Shown here piece after piece: positions 31,796 to 44,700 of a stretch of 64,000 bases of DNA (the first letter of the stretch is position 1; the number at the start of each line of letters is the position of its first letter). Where the stretch lies: NCBI GenBank assembly GCA_018894105.1, contig CM032125.1, positions 36,069,032-36,133,031 on the forward strand. Reading direction: 5' to 3'. The translations under genes and the position numbers were made by a program. The notes under the pieces were generated by a model. It was not told the DNA's origin. It saw nothing but the letters and a program-made list of their open reading frames with translations, and made no database searches. This stretch comes from Jacaranda mimosifolia (Eukaryota > Streptophyta > Magnoliopsida > Lamiales > Bignoniaceae).

Positions 31796-32534
31796 AGTTG
31801 TGCGTATTTGGGAAAGTCTTTAGTCTTCTAAGCTGAAGTTTTTGATAATATTTGAAGTTCTCTTCCTCTCATCAAATAATTAAGTACATGCACATGAGTA
31901 TTAGAGTTTGATTGTCGTTGGATAAGAATATAACTTGATCCAGGGTTGTGAGGTCATTTGGGCTCAATCTATTTTTTTTGGCTTCAGTGGAATGAAGAAA
32001 GTTTAAAGAGGTTGGATATGTTGGTTGGGTTAAAGTTGAAATCGAAAAAGGTAAGGGTCACGGGATGATCTTAACGGTAACTTTTCATTGTTTAAGTTCA
32101 AAGATCGAATGAAAATAAAAAACTATTAAATAATAAATGAACGTATTTTGTCTTACTAAGGTAGACTCATACTAACGTCCATCTAATTTGGAAGATCAAG
32201 ATGCCTCACGTCTCAATTAAATAGTTCTTGCTTTGAGTCTGGTTGGTGTTGAGTTAAATAGATCTTGCTTTTAGAATAATTGAATATTTTTAATATTGTG
32301 GGAAGACTTCTTTTGCATGTCATGACCAATCGGAGCATCCGGGAAGAATTCTTTATGCAGGGTTGCTTTTTGGCTGATAGCTTAGTCTTAACATTCAACT
32401 ACCTAATCAACAACCCTGCCTGCGTAGAAATCTCTACGAAATTAAGGCAATCCCACGGTCTATGAACTTTCAGCTTTATAGCTTCTTACGGACTTCACTC
32501 ATTTTCAGTCTTCTTGAAAAGAGAGGACTTTGAA
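31796..32534. other. 3' flank of gene C, no gene
   Basis: Part of the segmental duplication shared with 7851-8560. It ends in the leader of the broken gene at 32535. Confidence 0.6.
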
Positions 32535-32850
32535 GATGACCCAAGTGTATGACAATTGGGAGAGACTTGTTCATGCCACGCTGAGACGAGATGAGCTTTG
32601 GCAGTTATGCCATGACCACCCTAGGACCCTGAGTGGTGGCTCCACCACCTCACAGTCCTGGTTCAAGTTCTCCGGTGGCTCCTAAGAGTTCTTGTGAGTA
32701 CCCTTTGACTCACCAGAATCCAGAGGGTGATGGTGCTGCACTCAAGAACGCTAAGCCTATGAGGAGAGGGAAATCAAGACTGCATCTAGATAGATGGATT
32801 TTGACTCGATGCATGGCTGTCCAATACTTTAGTTGGGCTTTTCTTTTAAG
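32535..32850 (+). pseudogene. broken YDNW-module gene, copy beside gene C
   Basis: Opens with [28 protein letters not shown] and a GGSTT stretch, then meets TAA about 49 codons in. The conserved continuation (SSPVAPKSSCEYPL, KPMRRGKSRL, MAVQYFS) is in another frame, so a frameshift separates the halves. It differs from the copy at 8561 in lacking both the early TGA and the 1-kb insertion. No kinase domain follows. It shows that a second subtype of the family, with a longer variable region, once existed in each duplicated segment. Confidence 0.7.
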
Positions 32851-33954
32851 CATTCAAATTTGGATGTAGTTAATAATTTAGTTGGTGCAGGCAAGAATTC
32901 GCCTGGAGATTTATTTTTTTGATTCTTTTGTTTGCCAGTAAGCAAAGAACTCGCATCCAACATGTTCTACGGTATATCTCAATATTCTAGACATTGTTGC
33001 TCGTGTTCAAAGTTGCATCCCTATGCACTGATAGAACTGTGGTCGAGCTTCTAAAGTGCCTGAACAAATTAGAAGATTTAATGACATCTACATATTGAAA
33101 CAATACTAAAAGAATTAGAAAAGATAATTTTTTCTGCAATATATCTTATAAACGAGAGACACACATATAACTGATGAAATTTGAAATATGAATCTAAGGC
33201 TGCTGCATAATATTGCTAAAGGGATTGCATAATGTTTGTTTCTTAATTAATGATCTCGTAACGTTTAGGCACTTGTCTGTATATGCAGGCCAATTAAGAC
33301 CATTCTGTCATATTGACAATTCAAAGTTGAAGGATTCATCTATGGCAGGTTGGCTTTGGGACTGCCACTGTTTTGTTCTTTTGTTTTGGCTTCTTCTCTT
33401 TGATAGAAAATATATATATATAGAAAAACAGAATTCTGTATAGTGACTTGGAAACAGAATTTTGTTTAACGACAAGCCAAATAACCATCAGAGATGAATT
33501 GTTCTGCAATATATATATATATATATATATTATAAACCACAGAGATACATATAACCGAAGAGATTGAAACAAGAATCTAAGTCTGCGGAATAATTTTTGT
33601 AAAGGGACTGTGTAATTTAGTTTCTTAATTAATGATATCATACTGTTTAGGAACTTGTCTATACGTGCAGGCCAAGACCATTCTGTCATATTGACGATTC
33701 AAAGTTGAAGGAATGGTCTAGAGCACCGGCTACCAATTGTAAAGAAGAAACCATATTTAATTTGATAAAGAATGACTATAGAGTCAAGTCTTGCAGTAGG
33801 CCTGCTTTTGAAGGAATGCAACTATAAGTACTTGTTTTTAGATGTAACCTATATAACAAGCTTTTCTCTAACTTTAAAGAAAATCCCAGAAAGCTATATC
33901 CTTTGAAACCATATTCTTGTATTTTGTGCCTTCAGTTGATACTCTGGAAAAACA
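32851..33954. other. duplicated intergenic segment with an internal tandem copy
   Basis: Matches 9853-10860. A block of about 250-300 bp (33135-33350) is repeated at 33500-33720 (TTCTGCAATATAT..., then TTTCTTAATTAATGAT, then CCATTCTGTCATATTGAC). No gene recognised. Confidence 0.6.
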
Positions 33955-36841
33955 ATGATCAATTATGAAAGATTAATTATTATGTTACTGCTATTGCTGT
34001 TTGTCCTTCTTTCACATTGCCTGCAGAATGATTCAGAATTTGGAAGAGGAGAATTAAGGTGCATACCAAAGGAGAGAGAAGCTCTTCTCAGGGTCAAGGA
34101 AGGCCTTATAGATGAGAATGTCATTCTCTCGTCGTGGGGAAGTGAAAATGACAAAAAGGAATGCTGCAAATGGTGGGGTGTCAGGTGTAGCAATGAGACA
34201 GGTCATGTAATCGGTCTCCAGCTTAATGAATTGAGAGGTAAGATTAGTAGTGCCCTGCTTGAGTTGAATTATTTGAATGATTTGGATCTGAGTAGCAATG
34301 ATTTTGGATATGATGAAATTCCGGATTTCCTTGGTTCCTTGAGGAACTTACAACACCTGAATTTTTTGGGTTCTAATTTTTCTGGTGTTGTTCCTCACCA
34401 GCTAGGGAATCTTACCAACCTTAGGAAACTTTATCTTGGGCTTAATGAACTAGCATTTGAGAACCTCGACTGGCTTTCTCATCTCTCTTCGTTGTCCTTA
34501 CTTGATTTGAGCTATTCTTACTTGAGAGGTACCAATTTGCTACAAGATATATTGAAGCTTCCTTCTCTGACAGAATTGTACTTGAGTGACTGTCTCATTA
34601 ATTCCACATATTTCTATGTTAATTCTTCTTCTACATCTCTTTCTATTCTAGATCTATCCTGGAATGGGCTCACTTCTTCCGCATATCATTGGCTGTTCAA
34701 CATAAGTACAAGTCTCCGTAGCATAGACCTGTATGATAATCAATTACTTGCCATTCCTGATGGTTTTGAAAGATTTACTTTTCTTGAGTATCTTGATTTG
34801 TCATGGAATGGGCTAACAGGTGGAATTCCAAAATTCTTGGGAAATTTAAGTAATTTGCACACATTAAGACTATCACATAATAACTTATTAGAATCCCTCC
34901 CCAAATTCAGTGGGTCTTTTCCGAACAACTTTGGGCAGTTTTCTAGGCTTGAACATTTGGATTTATCTGCCAACAAATCAGAGGATCAGTGCCTGACTTG
35001 AGAGCATTTGTTTCATTGAAAGAACTACATCTCAGTGGCAATAAATTTACAAGGCTGCCTGCAAGTCTCTGGCAACTTTCCATGCTTGAGATTTTGGATG
35101 CTTCTTTCAATTCCTTAGAAGGGACAATCTCTGATGCTGAGTTCTTGAAACTCCAGAGCTTGAAAGTACTGGATTTGTCCTTCAATTCATTGGTCTTGAA
35201 TTTCAGTGCCGATTGGATTCCTCCTTTTCAGTTGGATGTTATAAGACTAGCATCTTGCAACATGGGCACTCGCTTCCCTACATGGATTCGAACTCAGACT
35301 AATTTTTCTGAGCTTGATCTCTCTTGTGCTGGTATGTCAGATGAAGTGCCTAAATGGTTGTGGGATTTGTCTTCAAGAATATCTTATTTAAACCTCTCCC
35401 ATAACCACATTAGTGGTAGGATTTCTAATTTGTCATCAAACTCCATTATAGATATTAGTTTTAATAATTTCTCAGGTCATCTACCATTATTTCATCCCAA
35501 ATCCGTAATATTGCAACTCTCTTAACAATATGTTTCTAGGATCAATTTCATCAATTTGCACAATTGTCTTTGATGAGCTTTGGGTACTTGACCTCTCAAA
35601 TAATCAGTTCTCAGGAGAGCTTCCCAACTGTTGGGATAACATGGCAGGATTATGGATTCTCAATTTGGCTAGCAATAGATTTTATGGCAATATTCCACGC
35701 AGTTTAGGATCTCTAACTGGTCTCATGACACTACACTTGCGTGGTAATAGTTTCTCTGGGGAGTTGCCTTCTGCTTTGAAGAATTGCCGAGATTTGGTAG
35801 TGATTGATGTTGGAGGAAACAAGCTATCAGGAAACATCCCAGCCTGGATAGGAACACATCTTGAAAGCTTGAGAGTTCTCAACCTTGGGCACAATAATTT
35901 CTATGGAAGCATCGCTCTAGAAATCTGCTATCTCACTGAGATTCAAATCTTGGACCTCTCGAGGAACTCCATCTCTGGAAGAATTCCTCCATGCTTCAAC
36001 AATTTCATTTCTTTGGTTCAAAAGAATAGAACAACTGAAAGTACTATTTATATAGTTGGAATTGATTTGTTTGATTTCATCGACTATGCATTGGTACAAT
36101 GGAAAGGACAGGAGTCGGAATATAGAAAAACATTGGGACTTCTTAGACTCATTGATCTTTCGAGCAATAGATTAATTGGAAATATCCCTCATGAGTTTTC
36201 TGAGATGAGAGCACTAGTTTCCTTGAACTTGTCAAGAAATTATTTGAATGGAAACGTAATTTCAAACATTGGTCAAATGGAGATGTTAGAATGTCTAGAT
36301 TTGTCAAGAAACCAATTCTCTGGTGAGATTTCCTATTGGCCTTGCAGAATTGCATCTTTTGGCTGTTCTGGACTTGTCAAATAACAATTTATTTGGTAAA
36401 ATTCCATCGGGTACTCAACTGCAAGGCTTTAATGCATCTGCATATGCTGGAAATGGTGAACTTTGTGGCCATCCTCTAATAAGATGCCCTAGAGATGGTC
36501 CTAATCCACCCATAATTAACAGTGAAAAGCATAAGAATGTTGATGAGGGCGATGATGATGTTGACTTTATGACCCACGAGTTTTATATATCTATGGTCTT
36601 GGGTTTCCTTGTTGGATTATGGGGAGTTATTGGTACTTTGGTAGTTAAGAACTCATGGAGAAATGCCTACTTTAATTTCTTTAACAAGATCAGAGATTGC
36701 CTATATGTGACAACAATTGTATATGCAGCAAGACTCAAGGGCAACTTAAGGACCAATGTGAGTATATCTAATTCAATTATTGTGATTTCTTTTTGTTTTA
36801 GTTGGAAGGAGGATTTGTCTTTTTTACATAATTTGAATTGA
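33955..36841 (+). pseudogene. LRR receptor-like protein (EIX-type RLP), three frame breaks
   Basis: Begins with a signal peptide (IIMLLLLLFVLLSHC), then the LRR N-terminal cap (CIPKEREALLRVKEGL...CCKWWGVRC) and a long series of plant extracellular LRRs (LxxLxLSxNxxxGxIP). A non-LRR island (about 36050-36135, VQWKGQESEYRKTLG) precedes the last LRRs. An acidic stretch (DEGDDDVDF) and one membrane helix (YISMVLGFLVGLWGVIGTLV) follow, with a short tail. There is no kinase domain, as in receptor-like proteins of the EIX/Cf class that sense microbial or apoplastic ligands at the plasma membrane. The frame breaks near 34974 (one base missing after SAN), near 35522 (one extra T) and near 36331 (one extra T). 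A GTGAGT donor at 36758 may start an intron, so the last part to 36841 may not be coding. Single-base breaks in otherwise well-kept sequence mean a young pseudogene or base errors in the assembly. Confidence 0.85.
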
Positions 36842-39417
36842 CATAAGAAATAAACCATTTAATTATTTGGTTTTTCCTTCTTTAACAATAGTTTGAATGT
36901 ATAAATTGGAGGGACTATTGCCACTTGTATTACTCTCTTGGTAAGAAATTTAGTACTCCCTCTTCCGATTTCTAAGCTCAAAATTCTTAGCTATTCTATT
37001 TATAATTTGGTGGTTGGTACACAATTGAGGATTTCTGCTTCTAGTGCTCGAAGAGTAAAAGACATTTGTTCAGCACCTCAGAACTGAGAGTTGTTTTGTC
37101 CACAAACAAAAATGGAATTTTTGGCCATATGAAGTTCCCTCTTCTGTTTCATTATATCATTTCCACCTTCAAACCTCACTTTCCCTCAAGTCATTAAGTA
37201 TGCAAAGCATTCATATATGCAAATAATAAGATTATGTAGTATAATTTTCTCACAAATCAAGCAGTAGTTCTAAAGTACTATCAATCCAAGTACAGATATG
37301 GAGTTTTCGCTCTTTTTCCATTTTTAGCATAACCCACTTAACTGACATATGGAGGAATTTAATGAGCTCGTTTGAGCCCGAGTTTAACTCCTTAGGCAGA
37401 TTTCACGCACACAATATGCATTGGTGGTATAATTGTCGCAAACATCATCTTGGTTAGAAATTTTGTTACCTCTTGCATTTGCTAAGCCCAAAACTCTTAA
37501 TTATTCTATTGATTAGTACTGTGTGTTTAAATGCACAATTTTGGTGATCGATGTTAACTCTTTTGGTGGGATTTAACTTGATTACTTAAAAGTTAAGTTG
37601 TACTAGAATTCTTTGCTTTTAAGGGACTGGGTTTTATTTACTTTTGCAATTGTGGAAATTTGAAGTCTTTTTTGTATTAAATTTTGTATCATATCCATGC
37701 ACAACATGGTGGGAAGCTATAAACCGTTCAAATATATTTCTTAACTCCCAACCCTTATTTAAAAAATCCAGTTTGAAATTGTAGAGGCTCAAAACTTATT
37801 TAAAAAATTGTGTTTAATTGAGCTGAGTGAAGTTGAGTAGAGTTTGAGCTAGAAATTTTTCCCTTAACCCGATTCGACTCGATTTGATTGCACCGCTATT
37901 ATAGAACTAGCTTTTGCCAATTCAAATTTTCTGTATAACTTTTATATCATTTTTAGGTACCCATCAATAGAAAGAATTATGTTTCCTTATTGAAATCTTT
38001 TTCCAGATTTTCAAATTGATGGGTTGCATGTAATGTGTAATACCCAAGGCATTATTTAATGAGAAGGAATAACAAAAATATGTCTTAGTTTGCTTTTTGG
38101 ATATGTTTCCTTTCCTGCTTAACTTGAATATCTGCAGTTCTAATTTCTATAGAGCTTTACTTGATTGGGAGTCAGCCCCTCGGTCAAATTCGAGGTTAAT
38201 TAGTCTATTTATTTATTTATTTTTTATTTTTTATTTTTTTTATTTTTTATTTTTAGTTAATTAGTCTATTTATTTCCACTAGGTTCGTCAAGTTTGGGGC
38301 TTTGGACTTGAAACACATTAAAGGTAGGGTCCCCCAATAAAAATTCTCCAAACTTAAGTTTAAAAGGATGCTGAAATCGGAGTTAAAGTACAGAATACAA
38401 TACTACCTTATATCCAACCGGTGTTTTGGGTAGACATATTTGGTGGTTGATGTGGCAAGGCCACATCAAACTCGACGGCCTATGAAAATGATGCCACTTG
38501 TAATCTTTGGACGATTTAGATTGTGGATCGTGATTGTATCGAGTCGGGTTGGATCCGATCCATGGTAAAAGACATGTAATTGCGGAGTATAAGGGTGTTT
38601 ATTCAAAAGCATAGAGCAAAAATGTCTATAAGCCTGCACCCACGTCAATACCAATGTGGATATTATAGATAAATTATCTGAATCCTCTTATCAACAACAT
38701 GTCGTGCTTCAATAATTGATGTGGTGGTCACTCTCGAGCCTTACACTTTTAGAATTATGTCTCTTCCACTTTTCCGGAGAGTGAAAAACATAAGTATCTT
38801 AATTTTCTTGAAATTCAATTGGACTTAGCTATAACTTTGGAAGAGATGCCCTTTTTCCCGCTGAAATTAACCAAAAATGTCGGCTTGTTGATTTCTTTGG
38901 CTTAGTTGATGAAATTTACAGATAAATTTCTTGTTATCCAACTTAATGTATAGCCAAGTAAAGTACCCATTGGCCTTTATTGAGTATTGTCCACACTCAA
39001 AAGATTAAAATGATACATTTTTTTCTGTTAGATGGATTTCATGCTACATAAAGGAATGGGCACACAGTCCTTAGCGCGCTAAAGCACTGTTTGTGAAAGA
39101 ACCTAACTAGATTTATTGTATTTTTATTTATTTATTTATACACGCACATATATTATTTTTTATGGTTTAAACTCTATATTATAATTGGTGTTTCAATATC
39201 TATTTCATACCATAAATAAATGAACAGTATAGCAAATTTTTTCTTGAAAAATACTTGGTTGTGGATCCGATAAACTTGATATGTATGCAGCTGTGTAATG
39301 GACGATTAAATATAAATCGAAACAAAAACTTCAAAATGTATTGTGAATGGAAAAGCCAAACAATGAAATATCATTGTTCTTTTCTTTTGAGTTTATTTGA
39401 CTGTAATCCAAGCAAAA
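36842..39417. other. long intergenic stretch, no gene
   Basis: AT-rich with only short frames. A phrase (CTAAG.CCAAAA.TCTTA, then TATTCTATT) occurs near 36975 and again near 37480, suggesting an old duplication. A TTTATTTTTTAT low-complexity tract lies at 38205-38260. Confidence 0.5.
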
Positions 39418-39561
39418 TGAGCGTATCCACCTCCAGGCTCAAGCCCCAGTTACGCTTAAAGGTTCACTCAACTGGGGCAGGCTTGCTCTCAAAAGTGAGA
39501 AAGAAAGCCAGACTTGGAGGGGTCCCTGATGGAACTAGACATTCATCTGCTCTTCAGGTAC
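39418..39561 (+). other. possible isolated exon, family not recognised
   Basis: An open stretch from ATG at about 39418 (MSVSTSRLKPQLRLKVHSTG, then KARLGGVPDGTRHSS) is less AT-rich than its surroundings and ends in CTTCAG followed by the good donor GTACGT. No continuation exon was found. It may be a transposed gene fragment. Confidence 0.25.
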
Positions 39562-40065
39562 GTGCTTACCTAAGTCCAGTGAAGCAATTTCCGTACTGTA
39601 AAATGATACAATCTTGTGCTTTATTTTGATCTGTCTCGCATTGATCAATAGGGTCTATCCAGATGCAGTTTGTTTGTTTTCTACGTGGTTGGGTCGTGGA
39701 GATACTCTCGAATAAGTTGGACTTAAGCTCTACATCTAGAAAAACAATAGGGTTTCACTAAATGAAAAATTATAGGCAGACGAACACATCCCTTTCTCGT
39801 CTTGTGATTAAGAGTATTTATAGTGGATGATTGAGGGTAAATCATCATGTCAAGAATTCGTTAAAATTTAAACTTTCAACATCTCACATTATACAAAAGA
39901 CTTATGCCACTAAATCACAAGTTACTCAAGCTTTTCTCTGTACCTAAAAAAAACAGTGATTAGACTTACCATATAATTGGTTAGACATTTCGAATTGAAC
40001 TGAAATATTTGAGATATTTCACAAAGTATTTTGTATATATGGACACCAAAATTAATTTAATTGCT
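39562..40065. other. intergenic, nothing recognised
   Basis: AT-rich, with no gene or repeat noticed. Confidence 0.4.
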
Positions 40066-40560
40066 TGATAAAATCGTAATTATCATTAGACATTATAAGC
40101 CTTCACGCTATATAACGTTCGAATGATTACAAAATATTGATCGATTAGTAACATGTGTGTCAGAGTTTTAGCTTTATTGTCTTTCCTTGCATTTTCTCTT
40201 GCTTTTCTTCTTTCTACAGTTACTTTAGTTGTTTGACTTGGACTATTTTTCACATTTGCTTTAGGAAAAGGGGTATTTGTATTAGATATACCCTCCTTGT
40301 AAGTATATATAATTAGGTAAACCTTCTCTTCAGAGTTTATTACTACGTACACAAGCTTATTTTACAACTTATCTTTATACTATAATCGGCACATGTACTG
40401 GTCAATATACTAGAATTTGGTTGATATCATTGCTAAATTTTAATAAATTTTTTAAAATTATCCTCATATATACTGGAGATAGAAAATGATCAAAATAGAA
40501 AGTGATCGAGAGAAAAAGATAACCGAGAGAGAACAATGACGAGAGACAGCTGAGAAAGAA
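40066..40560. repeat. dispersed repeat, intact copy (empty site of the chromovirus)
   Basis: Matches 50506-50764 joined to 60110-60350, without the 9.3-kb chromovirus between. Shared landmarks are AACATGTGTGTCA, CCCTCCTTGTA, AATTAGGTAAACCTTCTCTT and GTCAATATACTAGAATT. The point where the chromovirus entered the other copy corresponds to AAACCT at about 40320. No coding frame is convincing. Confidence 0.8.
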
Positions 40561-41223
40561 TGGATATCTATATATCTATATATATATATATAGAGAGAGA
40601 GAGAGATCTAAAAGAATGAGGAGAGAAGAAGAGAAAACGATCTTCAAATCAAGAAAGTAGTACTGAAAAAATAGCTGAGAGACAGAGTACTGAAAATGTG
40701 TGTTTGAGATGGAATTTGCATAATTCATGTGGAAGAACAATTTTGTCCTCTTAAAAATATATAATTTCAATATTTTTTTGTATCAAATTTTATTGAAGAG
40801 TAAATTAGTTATTTGACAAATTCCACCAATTTTTCCTAAACTTTAATGGCCCAAGGAGTACTTGTAAGTATCTATATTATTATAAAAAGGAATGCATTTT
40901 TATCTTTAAAATGAAAGTTATGATACCAAATTTTTATAAACTAAATTTGCCCTTTTACTTATTCAATATTAAATAAAAAATTATATATACAAATAGCTAT
41001 TATTTATTCAAAAACTTCCACTATGTACCTATTTTAATTAATTTTAAATTTTTTCTTTAATTTGGTAATGAAATTATAAAATTTACTTTAAGTAAATGCT
41101 ATCTTCATAATTATACAAATTATAAATATATTTTTGTGATGCGTATTAATTTTTAATATAGTGAATGTGATAATATTTTTACTCAAAAATATTTCCTATG
41201 CACAAACGACTGCTAGTGATATC
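40561..41223. other. AT-rich spacer, no gene
   Basis: TA and GA microsatellite at 40566-40606. No gene or domain seen. Confidence 0.5.
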
Positions 41224-41636
41224 TGTTGAAACCCAAGAGGATCTATTGCGGAAATAATGAAATAATAGCAAAGTAATTCAATGTAAAGTGACAACAAGAT
41301 TTAACGTGGTTTGGCGATGTGCCTAATCCACTCGACAAAGAAAAGGAATTTTATTGGTCTCAAATCAAAGTGCAACTACAAACTTGAACCCCACGAATCT
41401 CACGAAACCACCTAACACCCTCCTTCTAAACTCCTTCTTGAGAGAATTACTCAAAAGCAGTAAAGAAGCCTTTGTGTTATGCTTGTGATATTTTCTTCGA
41501 AAGAAACAACTAATATTTATAGTCAAAAAAGACTACTTTACTTAGGACTAGGAAACCCAATAAAAGAAGGAGTCCTAATTCTAGTCAAATTTGATCTCCT
41601 TGTCAAACTTACCTCAATTTCAAGGCAAAATCAACA
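41224..41636 (-). repeat. 3' LTR of the copia element
   Basis: TGTTGAAACCC...AAATCAACA, exactly the same length as the right LTR. Confidence 0.93.
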
Positions 41637-41779
41637 ATTCTCCACCTTGACTTGAAATTTCCATTCATCTTCTTTGTCCCTGCCCCCAATAGGACATGTT
41701 ATCTGAGTCTGCAAATATTAATCAAATCCAAGCAATGCTCGAATTTGATTCCTGGAATAGCCTTAGTCAACATGTCTGC

Positions 41780-44700
41780 CGGATTATCCTTAGTCCCAAC
41801 TTTGTCAACCAACATGACTCCTTGGGACACCATATCCCGAACAAAGTGATACCTCACATCTATGTGTTTGTTCTCTCATGAAATGCTTGATTTTTTGACA
41901 AGTGTATGGCATTCTGACTATCACAAAATACCTTAGTGATCTCAGAAGTCATACCCATATCATCGATAAGCCCCTTTAGCCAAATGCCTTCTTTAATGCC
42001 TTCAGCCAAAGTCATGTACTCAGCTTCTGTTGTGGACAATGCACCTGATGACTGCAAAGTCGCCTTCCAGCTAATCGTACAACTTGATACACAAAACACA
42101 TAGCCCGTCATGAACTTTCTGCTGTCCAAATCTCCCGCATAGTCTGCATCCACATAGCCAATAATTCTTGTAGTAGAATTCAATTGACTATACCTCATAC
42201 ATCTGCCTGCAGAGCCTCTCAGATACCTCATGATCCATTTCACAGCCAGCCAATGAGTCTTTCCTGGCTTGTGCATATACCTACTCACAACACTGACTGC
42301 ATGTGAAAATTTTGGCCTAGTGCACACCATGGCAAACATCAAGCTACCTACTGCACTAGCATATGGCACATTTGACATGTGCTCCACCTCCTCCTTAGTA
42401 CTCGATGATAGATCTGATGAAAGCCTGAAATGAGCTGCAAGTGGTGTACTTACTGGCTCGGACTTATTCATCCCAAATCGCTTAAGTACTTTCTCAATGT
42501 AATGCTGTTGAGACAAGTACGACAATCCTGCTTGTCTATCTCGGATGATCTTCATGCCCAAAATCTTCTTTGCACTGCCCAAATCCTTCATCTCAAATTC
42601 TTCACTTAACTGAGCTTTTAATTGGTTGATCTCAGATATGTTTCTAGAGGTAATCAACATATCATCAACGCACAACAGCAAATATACGAGAAGGCTATCA
42701 CTACAAATTTGCTAATATACACAACAATCAAATTTGTTTCTAGTATATCCTATCTTGGTAATAAAAGCATCAAACCTTTTATACCACTGCCTGGGAGACT
42801 GCTTCAAGCCATATAATGATCTCTTCAAAAGACATGCTTGATTTTGTTTTTCGGGAATAACGAATCCTTCTGGTTGACTCATGTAGATTTGTTCCTCCAA
42901 CTCACCATGTAAAAACGTTGTTTTCACATCCATCTACTCTAATTCCATATCAAACAGAGCAACCATGGCAAGTAAAACACGAATGGAAGTATATTTTACA
43001 ACTAGGGAGAATACTTCATGAAAGTCAACTCCTTCTCTCTGAGTAAAACCCTTAGCAATCAATCGCGCCTTGTATCTAGCATCTTCAACACCAGGAATTC
43101 CTTCTTTCTTCTTGTAGATCCATTTGCAACCTACAATTTTCTACCCTTTGGGTACATCAACCAATTCCCATGTGCTATTCTTGTGTAGAGACTCCATCTC
43201 TTCACTCATAGCTGCAATCCATTTATCAGAATCTGGCTTGAAAATTGCCTCTTTGTATGAGACTGGATCATCTCCTATAAACTCCTCAGCTAAACTCAAA
43301 GCATAAGCTACCAGATCTGAGTAAGCAAACCGTTGTGGTGGTTTGATCTGCCTCCTCTCCCTATCGCGAGCCAAGTGATAATTTTGTAGTGGTTCATTTT
43401 TCTGCTGTTGATTAGGTGGTAATGTGCTATCACTAGCTTCATCTACCACCTTCTGTTTTCCCTTTAAAACTTGTGGAGGATCAATATGAATCTCCACCTT
43501 CTCCTTAACGCCCTGTTGACCGCTTTCCTGCTGCTCTACCTTTTTCATCATTGCAGACTCATCGAATGTCATGTCCCTGCTGATAATCATCTTGGAGCCC
43601 TTGTCATCATTACACCACAAACGATAACCTTTGACTCCATCTACATAGCTTAGAAATATGCATTTCCTAGCCCTTGGCTCAAGCTTTCCATCCCGAACAT
43701 GAGCATAGGCTGGACACCCAAATACTCTAAGATTTGAGTAATCAGCAGGAGACCCAGACCAAACTTCCATTGGTGTCTTGCAGTCCAAAACGGTTGATGG
43801 TGACCTATTCACCAGATAACAAACAGTGTTAATTGCTTCTGCCCAAAAATCCTTGGACAATCCGGCGTTAAAGAGCATGCATCTAGCTCTTTCCAAGATA
43901 GTCCTATTCATCCATTCTGCAACTCTATTATGCTGTAGTGTATGTACAACTGTGCGATGCCTCACAATTCCTTCCTTCTCAAAGAATTCCTGAAATTCCT
44001 TATTGTAGAACTCCAATCCGTTCTCAGTCCTCAAGCGCTTGATTTCCTTTCCTGTCTGCTTCTCAATTAAGGTCTTCTATTGCTTGAAGTTGACAAACAC
44101 CTCATCCTTATGCATCAGCAGGTACACCCATACTCTACGTAAGAAATCATCTATGAATGTCAGCATGTACCTTGCACCTCCCTTTGAAGGAACCTGAGAA
44201 GGCCCCCAAAGATCTGAGTGAATGTAATTCAAGGTACCTTTGGTCCTATGAATTGCAGTACTGAATTTCACCCTATGTTGCTTGCCCAGCACACACTGCT
44301 CACAGAAATCCAGTTCACCAGTCTTCTCTTCGCAAAGCAAACCTCGTTTGCTCAATTCTGACATCCCCCTTTCACTCATATGCCCAAGCAGCATATGTCA
44401 GAGTCTCATAGTATCATTGATTGATGAAGAAACCGCTGCAGTACCAGAAACTGTGTTTTCCTGCAATATGTAAAGGCCGTTCCGCTTTTCTCCCTTCATG
44501 ATAAGCAGTGCACCTTTGGAAATCCGAAGAACTCCATCTCGAGCTTTGTACTCACAACCATTCTTGTCCAGAGTACCTAGCGATATCAGGTTTTTCTTCA
44601 AATCTGGAACATGACGCACATCTGTTAGGGTCCTTACTATCCCATCATGCATCCTAATACAAACTGAGCCAATTCCTACAACCCTGCAAGAAGCATAGTT

